This document shows, piece after piece, positions 43,736 to 50,879 of a stretch of DNA of 64,000 nucleotides. The notes under the pieces are model-generated. The model did no database searches and was not told the DNA's origin. It worked only from the letters and a program-made list of their open reading frames with translations. Source of the DNA: Clostridia bacterium (GTDB taxonomy: Bacteria; Bacillota; Peptococcia; DRI-13; UBA5745); assembly GCA_018436095.1 (NCBI GenBank), contig JAHDMJ010000013.1, forward strand, positions 1 through 64,000, given 5' to 3'. The position numbers and the translations under genes were made by a program. Every line of letters starts with the position of its first letter. Within the stretch, counting starts at the first letter, position 1.

Positions 43736-44472
43736 AAATAACGATATTGACTATATTCCCGGAAATGTTTGAGGGGCCTTTGAGCGCCAGCATTCTTAAA
43801 CGGGCCAGGGAGCAGGGCCTTCTGACCTTTGAGACGGTGAACTTCCGGGATTACGCTTTATCCAAACATAAAAATGTGGATGACATACCCTTTGGCGGCG
43901 GCGCCGGCATGCTGCTTAAACCGGAGCCTATCTTTGCGGCTTTGGAGGCGGTGCGGGGGCCTAAGGAGGCTTACGGGGGCAAGGTAATCCTCATGAGTCC
44001 TCAGGGAGCGCCCTTTACCCAGCAGACGGCGGCCAGGCTGGCCCGGGAGCAGGAGTTGATCTTTATCTGCGGCCATTATGAGGGCTTTGATGAGCGGATC
44101 AGGACTTTAGCCGATGAAGAGATTTCCATCGGCGACTATGTGCTGACCGGGGGAGAGCTGCCGGCTATGGTGGTTATCGACAGCCTCTGCCGGCTGATTC
44201 CCGGCGTCTTGGGTGAGGCGGCTTCCCATGAGGCCGATTCTTTTTCCGACGGGCTGCTGGAGCATCCCCATTATACCCGGCCCCGGGAGTTTCGGGGCAT
44301 GGAGGTGCCGGAGGTGTTGCTTTCCGGCAATCACGAAGAAATCCGCCGCTGGCGGCGTAAAGAAGCCTTGCGGCGAACCTGGCTGCGGCGGCGGGAGCTG
44401 CTGGAAGCTGCTGATTTAAGCCGGGAGGATCAAAAATTTCTGGAGGAAATCTGCCGGGAAGAAGGCATATAA
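43732..44472 (+). CDS. trmD: tRNA (guanine-37-N1)-methyltransferase TrmD
   Basis: A 246-residue SPOUT methyltransferase that makes m1G37 in tRNAs and prevents +1 frameshifting. Conserved segments are [41 protein letters not shown] and the SAM knot [20 protein letters not shown]. Translation is coupled with rimM. In many Firmicutes rplS follows; here rplS is 13 kb away. Confidence 0.98.
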   Translation: MKITILTIFPEMFEGPLSASILKRAREQGLLTFETVNFRDYALSKHKNVDDIPFGGGAGMLLKPEPIFAALEAVRGPKEAYGGKVILMSPQGAPFTQQTAARLAREQELIFICGHYEGFDERIRTLADEEISIGDYVLTGGELPAMVVIDSLCRLIPGVLGEAASHEADSFSDGLLEHPHYTRPREFRGMEVPEVLLSGNHEEIRRWRRKEALRRTWLRRRELLEAADLSREDQKFLEEICREEGI

Positions 44473-44492
44473 AAAGGTATATAAGAGGGCGT

Positions 44493-45083
44493 ATGACAAA
44501 AGAAAATCGAATTTTTTTAGGTCTGGTTCATTATCCTATTTATAATAAAAACAGCGAGATGGTAGCCACTTCGGTGACCAATCTGGATATCCACGATATT
44601 TCCCGGGCGGCAGCTACTTATGATTTAAATAAATATTTCATCATTCATCCTCACCCCAGCCAAAGACAGCTAGTAACCGAGCTGCTGGCCTATTGGCAGG
44701 AGGGCTATGGGGCAGAGTACAACCCCGACCGCAAAGAGGCTTTGGCCCGGCTGGCCCTGGTGGATTCCCTGAAGGTGGCAGTGGAGGAGATTAAGGCTCA
44801 ATACGGCGGTCCCGTTTACACTATCGTCACCGACGCCCGTACATTTCCCCGCAGTATTTCTTATAGGGGGCTGCGGCAAAAGCTGTGGGAAAATAGCGAC
44901 TGTAATTATTTGCTGCTTTTTGGTACAGGCTATGGCTTAGCGGCGGAAATCATGGAAGAAGCGGATTATGTGCTGGCTCCCGTTTTGGGCAGAGGGCCAT
45001 ATAACCACCTTTCGGTGCGCAGTGCCGCCGCCATCATTATCGACCGGCTTTTGGGGCCGGCCTGGTGGAATGAGGAGGAATAG
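44493..45083 (+). CDS. SPOUT-type RNA methyltransferase (TM1570-like)
   Basis: A 196-residue protein of the RNA_Me_trans family with a SPOUT fold, often found next to trmD in Clostridia and Thermotogae. The start FLGLVHYPIYNKNSEMVATSVTNLD (given in part), the central VTDARTFPRSISYRGLRQKL and the knot LLLFGTGYGLAAEIMEEADY with APVLGRGPYNHLSVRSA are characteristic. The target RNA is not established. The start is 20 bases after trmD with GAGGGCG close to the ATG, so it belongs to that operon. Confidence 0.85.
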   Translation: MTKENRIFLGLVHYPIYNKNSEMVATSVTNLDIHDISRAAATYDLNKYFIIHPHPSQRQLVTELLAYWQEGYGAEYNPDRKEALARLALVDSLKVAVEEIKAQYGGPVYTIVTDARTFPRSISYRGLRQKLWENSDCNYLLLFGTGYGLAAEIMEEADYVLAPVLGRGPYNHLSVRSAAAIIIDRLLGPAWWNEEE

Positions 45084-45085
45084 CC

Positions 45086-45625
45086 ATGGTTTTGTTGCAG
45101 ACGGAGCGGCTTTTGCTGCGGCCTTTTGAGCAGAGGGATCTTGAAGATTTATTTGAATATGCCCGGCAGCCGGAGGTGGGACCGGCAGCAGGCTGGCGGC
45201 CCCATGAGGATATTGAAGAAACCCGGGAAGTACTGCAAAATTTTCTGGGCAATTCCGGGGAGCTGGCCATTGTGGACAGGTCTGAGGATAAGGTTATCGG
45301 CTCTATCGGATTAACGAAGGACGAGCGGCGGGACAATAACCGGGCCAAAGCCATGGGCTATGCCCTGAACCGTCATTATTGGGGCCGGGGCTACATGGCC
45401 GAGGCTGTGGGAGCCGTGCTGAACTACGGCTTTAATACCCTGCTGCTTAATCTGGTGAGCATCTATCATTTTCCCTTTAATGAACAGTCCCGGCGGGTTA
45501 TTGAAAAATGCGGCTTTGTTTATGAAGGAACTCTGCGGCAAGCCAAAGGGATTTACGATGGCCGGGTTCATGACGTGGTTTGCTATTCCATGACCAGAGA
45601 AGAATATAGAAATTATTGTAAGTAA
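45086..45625 (+). CDS. GNAT acetyltransferase, RimJ/RimL type
   Basis: A 179-residue N-acetyltransferase of the Acetyltransf_3 kind. The start is TERLLLRPFEQRDLEDLFEY; the acetyl-CoA loop region is ALNRHYWGRGYMAEAVGAVL and the end is SRRVIEKCGFVYEGTLRQAK. GAGGAGG precedes the ATG two bases after the preceding stop, so it is the last gene of the trmD operon. The family acetylates protein N-termini or small amines. Its last 47 codons are duplicated at 46520-46661. Confidence 0.87.
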   Translation: MVLLQTERLLLRPFEQRDLEDLFEYARQPEVGPAAGWRPHEDIEETREVLQNFLGNSGELAIVDRSEDKVIGSIGLTKDERRDNNRAKAMGYALNRHYWGRGYMAEAVGAVLNYGFNTLLLNLVSIYHFPFNEQSRRVIEKCGFVYEGTLRQAKGIYDGRVHDVVCYSMTREEYRNYCK

Positions 45626-45661
45626 ATCAATTATGCTGCTTTCTTTTCAGGAAAAAAATGG

Positions 45662-45725
45662 TATAATGTAGCTATAGGAACTGTTGCTTGGCGGCTTTCC
45701 CTCCTATTATCGAATAATAGGAGGG
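45662..45725 (+). promoter_or_regulatory. Toxin promoter and self-sequestering leader
   Basis: The -10 box TATAAT is at 45662-45667 (weak -35). The leader begins near 45674 with ATAGGAACTGTTGCTT, which pairs with AAGCAGCAGTTCCTAT at 45881-45896 (one G-U). A perfect 12-bp hairpin (45699-45710 with 45714-45725) buries the Shine-Dalgarno GGAGGG against CCCTCC. The mRNA would therefore be translationally silent until refolded or processed. Confidence 0.75.
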
Positions 45726-45737
45726 GGGTGATATGGT

Positions 45738-45827
45738 ATGGCAGTAACATGGCTGGAGTTGTTTAACTTCTGCCTGATTCTCCTAACATTAGCCTCGTTG
45801 TTGTTGAAAAAGAACAAGAAAAAATAG
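45738..45827 (+). CDS. Small hydrophobic peptide, probable type I toxin
   Basis: A 29-residue peptide: MAVTWLELFN then FCLILLTLAS then LLLKKNKKK. One membrane helix is followed by a basic tail, the form of holin-like or Fst/TxpA type toxins that depolarise the membrane when overproduced. The start ATG 45738 lies after GGAGGGGGG, which is held in the leader hairpin. The convergent antisense RNA, 5'-3' pairing and hidden ribosome site are hallmarks of type I systems. No close family member can be named from memory; a resemblance to the Hol_Tox family is possible. Confidence 0.75.
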   Translation: MAVTWLELFNFCLILLTLASLLLKKNKKK

Positions 45828-45900
45828 CCGCCTGCAAGCAAGCGGCCGATCTCAATAACTGAGGGACTACCGCCGGACAAAAGCAGCAGTTCCTATTTGT
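45816..45900 (-). ncRNA. Antisense RNA, probable type I antitoxin
   Basis: On the minus strand a promoter TTGAAG (45930-45935), 17 bases, TAGGAT (45907-45912) should start RNA near 45900. Eighty bases later the stem GCCGCTTGC/GCAGGCGGC (45827-45846) is followed by TATTTTTTC, an intrinsic terminator. The RNA is complementary to the 3' part of the toxin transcript and to the 3' arm of its 5'-3' pairing. The second copy keeps the promoter, and its terminator stem is kept with a G-U changed to C-G. Confidence 0.75.
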
Positions 45901-46036
45901 ATTTATATCCTATCATAGTTTGCTTTATTCTTCAATGGAGAATTTATTCAACGGGCTGCACTTTGGCCAGTGTGGCCAGGCGCCCCAAAAGGTAGATTAA
46001 TAGTATAATGCTTACTATAGCGAGGTGATGTTAAAA

Positions 46037-46540
46037 ATGCCATATCTAGTTAGGGCGATACAGTATAGTGACTGGGACAGTATAAGCAAAATATATTTGC
46101 AAGGAATAAATACAAACCTGGCAACATTTCAAACAGAATGTCCCCAGTATAGCGATTGGGAAGCAGCTCATCATAAACACAGCAGATTAGTGATCGTGAT
46201 GGATGATAATATAATTGGCTGGGCAGCTCTGGCGCCGGTTTCGGGGCGGTGCGTGTACTCAGGTGTAGCTGAGGTTAGTATTTATGTTGATGAAGCTCAA
46301 AGAGGCAAGGGTATTGCCACAATACTAATGAAAGCTCTCATAGACAGCGCTGAAAAAAACGGTATTTGGACACTACAGTCAGCAATTCTGCAGGATAATG
46401 AAGCCAGTATCCGATTGCATGAAAAATGCGGATTTCGCATGGTAGGATATCGGGAAAAGATAGGACTGGACCGTTATGGCAACTGGCGAAATATTGTATT
46501 AATGGAATATAGAAGTAAGACAGTCCCGGCGGGTTATTGA
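46037..46540 (+). CDS. GNAT acetyltransferase, phosphinothricin-acetyltransferase-like
   Basis: A 167-residue GNAT protein: start VRAIQYSDWDSISKIYLQGI, acetyl-CoA loop VDEAQRGKGIATILMKALID, and IRLHEKCGFRMVGYREKIG. It resembles the PAT/YncA group that acetylates amino-acid analogues. ATG 46037 follows GAGGTG at nine bases. Base use is more AT-rich than in its neighbours. The last residues (SKTVPAGY) are read from the duplicated RimL-type sequence that begins at 46520, so the original C-terminus was replaced at the duplication junction. The gene and a promoter-like TATAAT near 46004 lie between the two duplicate copies, which marks it as a later insertion. Confidence 0.82.
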   Translation: MPYLVRAIQYSDWDSISKIYLQGINTNLATFQTECPQYSDWEAAHHKHSRLVIVMDDNIIGWAALAPVSGRCVYSGVAEVSIYVDEAQRGKGIATILMKALIDSAEKNGIWTLQSAILQDNEASIRLHEKCGFRMVGYREKIGLDRYGNWRNIVLMEYRSKTVPAGY

Positions 46541-46661
46541 AAAATGCGGCTTTGTTTATGAAGGAACTCTGCGGCAAGCCAAAGGGATTTACGATGGCCG
46601 GGTCCATGATGTGGTTTGCTATTCCATGACCAGAGAAGAATATAGAAATTATTGTAAGTAA
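46520..46661 (+). pseudogene. Fragment of the RimL-type acetyltransferase gene
   Basis: The last 47 codons and stop of the gene at 45086-45625 are repeated here with three or so base differences, without a start. It follows directly on the PAT-like frame in a different reading frame. It is a duplication remnant and not a functional gene. Confidence 0.85.
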
Positions 46662-46698
46662 ATTAATGATAATGCTTTCTTTTCAGGAAAAAAATGGC

Positions 46699-46788
46699 AT
46701 GGCAGTAACATGGCTGGAGTTGTTTAACTTCTGTCTGATTCTCCTAACATTAGCCTTGTTGTTGTTGAAAAACAACAAGAAAAAATAG
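46699..46788 (+). CDS. Second copy of the hydrophobic peptide, promoterless
   Basis: A 29-residue peptide differing at two sites (Ser20 to Leu, Lys25 to Asn) from the product at 45738. The frame is intact, but promoter, leader and ribosome site are deleted; only AGGAAAAAAATGGC precedes the ATG. It is probably not translated. The antisense promoter (46892-46897 and 46869-46874, 17 apart) and terminator (46788-46807) survive, so this copy may still make an antitoxin RNA. Confidence 0.6.
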   Translation: MAVTWLELFNFCLILLTLALLLLKNNKKK

Positions 46789-46862
46789 CCGCCTGCTAGC
46801 AGGCGGCCAACCCCAGTAATTGAGGGACTGCCGCCCCAACAAAAGCAGCAGTTCCTATTTGT
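46779..46862 (-). ncRNA. Antisense RNA of the second copy
   Basis: The promoter TTGAAG-17-TAGGAT is identical to copy 1. The terminator stem GCCGCCTGC/GCAGGCGGC is a perfect palindrome followed by TATTTTTTC. Because the sense gene has lost its promoter, this RNA could act in trans on the copy 1 toxin mRNA. Confidence 0.6.
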
Positions 46863-46905
46863 ATTTATATCCTATCACAGTTTGCTTTATTCTTCAATGG
46901 AGAAT

Positions 46906-48090
46906 TTATTCAACCGGCTGAACTCTGGCCACGCCGCTTTTGATAGCGGCCCGGGCTACGGCGCCGGCCACCGCATCCTTGACCCGGGGATCAAAGGCGG
47001 CAGGCATGATGTAATCAGCGCTGAGCTCTGCGTCGGATACCAGGCTCGCTATTGCCTCAGCGGCGGCGATTTTCATCTCATCATTGATATCGCTGGCCCG
47101 TACGTCCAAGGCGCCCCGGAAGATGCCGGGAAAGGCCAATACGTTGTTGATCTGATTGGGAAAATCGCTGCGGCCTGTGCCTACTACGGCGGCGCCGGCT
47201 TCCTTGGCTTCCTCGGGAAAAATCTCCGGAGTCGGATTAGCCATAGGAAAGAGAATGGCGTCTTTGGCCATGGTTTTAACCATATCCTTAGTGATGGTGC
47301 CGGGGCCGGAAACACCGATAAATACGTCGGCTCCTGCCAGGACTTCGGCGATGCTGCCTTTTTTCATCAACTTATTGGAGATGGCGGCCATTTCCTGCTT
47401 CTCCGCATTCAGCCCTTCCCGGCCGGCATAGATGGCCCCGGCCCGGTCGCACATCACTACGTCTTTCAGGCCCACAGCCATCAGCAGCTTAATGATGGCT
47501 ACACCGGCGGCCCCGGCGCCGCTGGTGACTACGCTGATATCCCGGATATCTTTGCCTACCACCTTCAGGGCATTGATCAGGGCAGCCAGGGTTACTACGG
47601 CGGTGCCGTGCTGGTCGTCGTGGAAGATGGGAATATCGCAGCGCTCTTTAAGCTTGCGCTCAATTTCAAAGCAGCGGGGAGCGGAGATATCCTCCAAATT
47701 AATGCCGCCGAAGCTGCCGGCCAAAAGAGCTACCGTATTGACAATGTCGTCCACATCCTTGGAACGGATGCAGAGAGGAATGGCGTTGACGCCGCCAAAC
47801 TCCTTAAAGAGGACGCATTTGCCTTCCATCACCGGCATGCCGGCTTCGGGGCCGATATCCCCCAGGCCCAGGACGGCAGTGCCGTCGGTGACTACGGCTA
47901 CCATATTGCCCCGGCCGGTCAGCTCGTAGCTTAAGTCTACATTTTTTTGAATCTCCAGGCAAGGCTGGGCTACTCCCGGGGTATAGGCGATGCTGAGCTG
48001 CTCTTTATTTGTTACTTTAGCCTTGGACACAATCTCCAGCTTGCCTTTCCATTGGGCATGCATTTTCAGGGCTTCCGCCGCGTAATCCAT
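46906..48090 (-). CDS. NAD(P)-dependent malic enzyme
   Basis: A 394-residue decarboxylating malate dehydrogenase of the short bacterial type. It has the catalytic Tyr region SIAYTPGVAQPC, the VVTDGTAVLGLGDIGPEAGMPVMEGK segment (given in part), the metal site IPIFHDDQHGTAVV, the Rossmann loop TSGAGAAGVAIIKLL and FPMANPTPEIFPEEA. It makes pyruvate, CO2 and NAD(P)H from malate. AGGAGG precedes the ATG. The LysR gene is divergent from it across 113 bases, a typical regulator-target pair. Its 3' end borders the duplication. Confidence 0.94.
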   Translation of the reverse strand: MDYAAEALKMHAQWKGKLEIVSKAKVTNKEQLSIAYTPGVAQPCLEIQKNVDLSYELTGRGNMVAVVTDGTAVLGLGDIGPEAGMPVMEGKCVLFKEFGGVNAIPLCIRSKDVDDIVNTVALLAGSFGGINLEDISAPRCFEIERKLKERCDIPIFHDDQHGTAVVTLAALINALKVVGKDIRDISVVTSGAGAAGVAIIKLLMAVGLKDVVMCDRAGAIYAGREGLNAEKQEMAAISNKLMKKGSIAEVLAGADVFIGVSGPGTITKDMVKTMAKDAILFPMANPTPEIFPEEAKEAGAAVVGTGRSDFPNQINNVLAFPGIFRGALDVRASDINDEMKIAAAEAIASLVSDAELSADYIMPAAFDPRVKDAVAGAVARAAIKSGVARVQPVE

Positions 48091-48171
48091 GATCGATACC
48101 TCCTATAAATCTATTGCTTCCATCATAATTCTGAAAATCTGATCTGTAAAATACATATTTTTTCTAATATA

Positions 48172-48186
48172 ATAGATTTTATCTAT
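48172..48186. promoter_or_regulatory. Probable LysR binding site
   Basis: The dyad ATAGAT-TTT-ATCTAT lies between the divergent malic enzyme and LysR genes, 17 bases before the LysR ATG. It has the T-N11-A form of LysR boxes. Confidence 0.5.
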
Positions 48187-48203
48187 GATGGAAGGAGAAG
48201 CAG

Positions 48204-49085
48204 ATGAAGATATCGCAAATCCGGCATTTTCAGGCGGTATGCCGGTATAAAAACGTGACCCGGGCTGCCGAGAGCCTGCATATTACCCAGCCCTCCGTAT
48301 CCAGTTCAATCAAGGAGCTGGAGGAGGAGTTTGGCGTCAATCTCTTTCACCGGATCAATAAACGGCTGGTGCTGACCCGGGAAGGAGAATTCTTTTTGGA
48401 GCGGTCCAATCTTCTTTTGGAGCAGGTGGATACTTTGGAAGCTCAGATGAAGGACCTGGGCAGCGGCAAAAACTTGATCCGCATCGGCGTACCCCCCATG
48501 ATCGGCACCTTTCTTTTTCCCGCTATGTTCGACGCTTTCCACGAGAAATATCCGGAAATCAAGTTGGAAATGGTGGAACAGGGTTCCCGGATCACCAATA
48601 AATTGGTGAAAAGCGAGGAGCTGGACTTAGCTATGGCCATTGTGGATGAGGCCGTAGATCATGAGCTCCACAAGCTGGATATTTTCAGCACCCGCCTGGT
48701 ATTTTGCGTCAGGGCCGGCCACCCCCTGGCCTGCCGGGACAGTGTGGGCCTCCAGGACTTGCGGCAGGAGCCCATTATTTTATTTAAGAGTGATTCCTCT
48801 CAAAACGCTATTTTGCTGAGCCGTTTTAAAAGCCTGGATATTGAGCCCAATGTGTTGCTTTCCTCCAGTCAGCTCTATACGATCAAACATTTTGTGGCGG
48901 CAGGACGGGCGGGAGCCTTCTTATTTCAGGAGATTGCCGATATGGAGCCGGATATCGCAGGGGTGCCTTTAGAAGAACCTATTCTTATGGATATCTGCCT
49001 GATTTGGAAAAAGAACCGCCACATTTATAGTGATGCCGCTAAGTTTATTGAGTTTACGAAGTCATATAACGAAGGGGCTAAATGA
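48204..49085 (+). CDS. LysR-family transcriptional regulator
   Basis: A 293-residue LysR protein; HTH VTRAAESLHITQPSVSSSIKELEEEFGVNLF (in part) at about 18-48 and an effector domain from residue 90. GGAAGGAGAAG precedes the ATG. Divergent from the malic-enzyme gene, it probably controls it in response to a dicarboxylate. Confidence 0.92.
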   Translation: MKISQIRHFQAVCRYKNVTRAAESLHITQPSVSSSIKELEEEFGVNLFHRINKRLVLTREGEFFLERSNLLLEQVDTLEAQMKDLGSGKNLIRIGVPPMIGTFLFPAMFDAFHEKYPEIKLEMVEQGSRITNKLVKSEELDLAMAIVDEAVDHELHKLDIFSTRLVFCVRAGHPLACRDSVGLQDLRQEPIILFKSDSSQNAILLSRFKSLDIEPNVLLSSSQLYTIKHFVAAGRAGAFLFQEIADMEPDIAGVPLEEPILMDICLIWKKNRHIYSDAAKFIEFTKSYNEGAK

Positions 49086-49089
49086 AAAC

Positions 49090-49119
49090 AAGGCCCCCCG
49101 GCCTATGCCGGAGAGCCTT
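49090..49119 (-). terminator. Terminator between lysR and the lipoprotein gene
   Basis: AAGGC..CCGGC / GCCGG..GCCTT stem-loop. On the minus strand GTTTTCATTT follows, so it best serves the lipoprotein gene; it may work for both convergent genes. Confidence 0.6.
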
Positions 49120-49140
49120 GGAAGAGGCTTGGTTGCCTGG

Positions 49141-49938
49141 TTATTGGACAGGTATTTCCTGATACTGGTCCAAATCATCAGGCAATTGGACGGTTACCTG
49201 TTTGCCGGGCTGGTTATAGATCATATCCAGCTTCATATCCATATCTGCGCTTTCACCTTCAACGGTAACGTTCATGGTGATGTTCATTTCCTGGCGGTCG
49301 ATGTAACCCTCTTTGTTAACATAAAAAACACCGGAAACCTCTTTAATGGCAATGCTTTGGGAATCGCTCATGTTGACGAAATCCTTCATCTGGCCCATAT
49401 AGCTCATGATATATTCGGTCATTATTTCGCCGTTGCCGGTGAAACTAAGGATTTGATAGTCACCGGATTGTTCCAGCTTAATATCCTTCAGAATCTCCTC
49501 CGGTAAAGGCTCCATACCTGTCATGTTTTCGGCCTGAGCATTAATGGTTTCCAGATCCATGGCCTGTTTGACCTTCATACCCATCATATCCATGTAGTAA
49601 AAACCGTCGCTATAATAAGTCTGCATGGTTATTTGTTCGGGAGTTGCTGCCCCATCGCCAATGCCGCTAAGGCTCATATCCATTTTCATGTCCATTTTTA
49701 AATTTGAACCGGCGGGATTTTCCATTTTAATGGCTGAATCGGAAGTGATGGTTACTTTCTCCTCGCCTACCACCATGTCCATATCCAGCTTCATGCTAAG
49801 GTCTAAAGAGGTCAACTCCTCATTTTTCGCCAGGGCGCTATTGTAAACTTCCAAAGCGCTGGCTGCTTCACTGCTGCAAGCGCTTATGGAAAAAATAAAG
49901 AGTGCAACCAGCAAAGCAACAATACTTTTTTGCTTCAT
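49141..49938 (-). CDS. Lipoprotein, DUF6612-like
   Basis: A 265-residue secreted lipoprotein. The signal peptide (KQKSIVALLVALFIF) ends in a lipobox SISAC with Cys21 as the lipidated residue. The mature part is rich in Met and Asp in beta-strand-like repeats (LKMDMKMDMSLSG; ADMDMKLDMIYNQPGKQVTV), typical of the LolA/LppX-like fold proteins seen in Firmicutes lipoproteins. AAAGGAG precedes the ATG. The role is unknown. It lies divergent from the ABC efflux operon but has its own AT-rich promoter region. Confidence 0.75.
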   Translation of the reverse strand: MKQKSIVALLVALFIFSISACSSEAASALEVYNSALAKNEELTSLDLSMKLDMDMVVGEEKVTITSDSAIKMENPAGSNLKMDMKMDMSLSGIGDGAATPEQITMQTYYSDGFYYMDMMGMKVKQAMDLETINAQAENMTGMEPLPEEILKDIKLEQSGDYQILSFTGNGEIMTEYIMSYMGQMKDFVNMSDSQSIAIKEVSGVFYVNKEGYIDRQEMNITMNVTVEGESADMDMKLDMIYNQPGKQVTVQLPDDLDQYQEIPVQ

Positions 49939-50097
49939 TTCTTTCTCCTTTCACTTTGCTTATCGGTGTGCCGCTAAGACACGAATACTATTGTAACGTA
50001 ATTTCCCTATCTTCACAAGCTTCATTGGATACGGAAAATAGAACTTTGAGGAATAGGCAATAGTATTCCTATTCAGTAAAATTTCATTTTTGCACCA

Positions 50098-50144
50098 TTG
50101 ACCAATAGTCATTTTTCTTTTACAATGAAAATGACTATTGGTCA
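50098..50144 (+). promoter_or_regulatory. Efflux operon promoter with twin TetR-type operators
   Basis: TTGACC (50098-50103), 17 bases, TACAAT (50121-50126). TGACCAATAGTCA (50099-50111) overlaps the -35 and its exact inverse TGACTATTGGTCA (50132-50144) covers the start site; each also has TGAC-N5-GTCA symmetry. The centres are 33 bases apart. This is a classical repressor layout, and the TetR gene is the last gene of the operon. Confidence 0.8.
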
Positions 50145-50168
50145 TTTCGCGGAAGGGAAGGCGCAGCC

Positions 50169-50879
50169 TTGGAAAGCAAATCCTTTGTGACGATAGAGAA
50201 TTTAACGAAGATTTACCGGATAGGCGAGGTTGAGGTAACGGCAGCGGCGGGAATTAATCTGACTATTGAGGAAGGTGAGTTTGCCGCCGTAGTGGGTCCC
50301 TCCGGCGCCGGTAAATCTACGGTCCTCAATATATTGGGGGGCATGGATACACCCACTGCCGGCCAGGTCATTGTAGACGGGCAGGTTATCAGCGGTTATA
50401 GCCAGAAAGAGCTGACAACTTACCGCCGCAATGATATCGGTTTTGTCTTTCAATTTTATAATTTAGTACCCAATTTAACAGCTTTAGAAAATGTGGAGTT
50501 AGCTTTGCAAATCTGCCGGCAGCCCCTGGACCCGGTGGAGACTTTACAGGCAGTGGGGCTGGCTGACCGCATGGATAATTTTCCCGCCCAGCTTTCCGGC
50601 GGTGAGCAGCAAAGGGTATCCATTGCCAGGGCCATTGCCAAAAACCCCAAGCTTCTGCTTTGTGACGAGCCTACCGGCGCCTTGGATTTTGCCACGGGCC
50701 GCAAGGTGCTCTCCCTTTTACAGGATACCTGCCGGCGCTTGAAAAAAACCGTGGTTATCATCACCCACAACCTGGCTATCGCCCCGGCGGCCGACAGGGT
50801 AATCCACATTCGGGGCGGCCTGGTTTCGAAGGTGGAGTTGAATCCTGCGCCGGTGCCGGTGGAGGAAATCGAGTGGTGA
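50169..50879 (+). CDS. ABC transporter ATP-binding protein, MacB/LolD type
   Basis: A 236-residue ATPase with Walker A VGPSGAGKSTVLNILGG, Q-loop FVFQFYNLVP, signature QLSGGEQQRVSIARA, Walker B LLCDEPTGALD and H-loop ITHN. The family drives FtsX-type permeases that move lipoproteins, peptides or drugs by mechanotransmission. The start is TTG 50169 after AAGGGAAGG. It is the first gene of a TetR-regulated operon (ATPase, permease, adaptor, TetR). Its stop codon lies in the first arm of the hairpin element. Confidence 0.95.
   Translation: MESKSFVTIENLTKIYRIGEVEVTAAAGINLTIEEGEFAAVVGPSGAGKSTVLNILGGMDTPTAGQVIVDGQVISGYSQKELTTYRRNDIGFVFQFYNLVPNLTALENVELALQICRQPLDPVETLQAVGLADRMDNFPAQLSGGEQQRVSIARAIAKNPKLLLCDEPTGALDFATGRKVLSLLQDTCRRLKKTVVIITHNLAIAPAADRVIHIRGGLVSKVELNPAPVPVEEIEW

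Larger units (their letters stand above)
45484..45985 (+). repeat. Direct duplication, copy 1 (with complete toxin locus)
   Basis: Starts within the RimL-type gene (acagtcccggcgggttattg) and runs through the peptide gene to a remnant of a malic-enzyme 3' end (ttcaacgggctgcactttgg at 45948 onward). It is repeated at 46520-46947 with about 90 percent identity by eye. The offset is 1036 up to 45661 and 961 after it, showing a 75-base deletion in copy 2. Confidence 0.8.
46662..46947 (+). repeat. Direct duplication, copy 2 (toxin leader deleted)
   Basis: Continuation of the duplicate of 45626-45985. It lacks the bases equal to 45662-45736, which are exactly the -10 box, leader, hairpin and ribosome site. 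The right end merges into the intact 3' end of the malic-enzyme gene. Confidence 0.8.

Noticed and set aside
46882-47934. 350-codon plus-strand frame opposite the malic-enzyme gene
   Set aside because: The malic-enzyme reading has all family motifs; the opposite frame is Gly/His-rich without a known domain.
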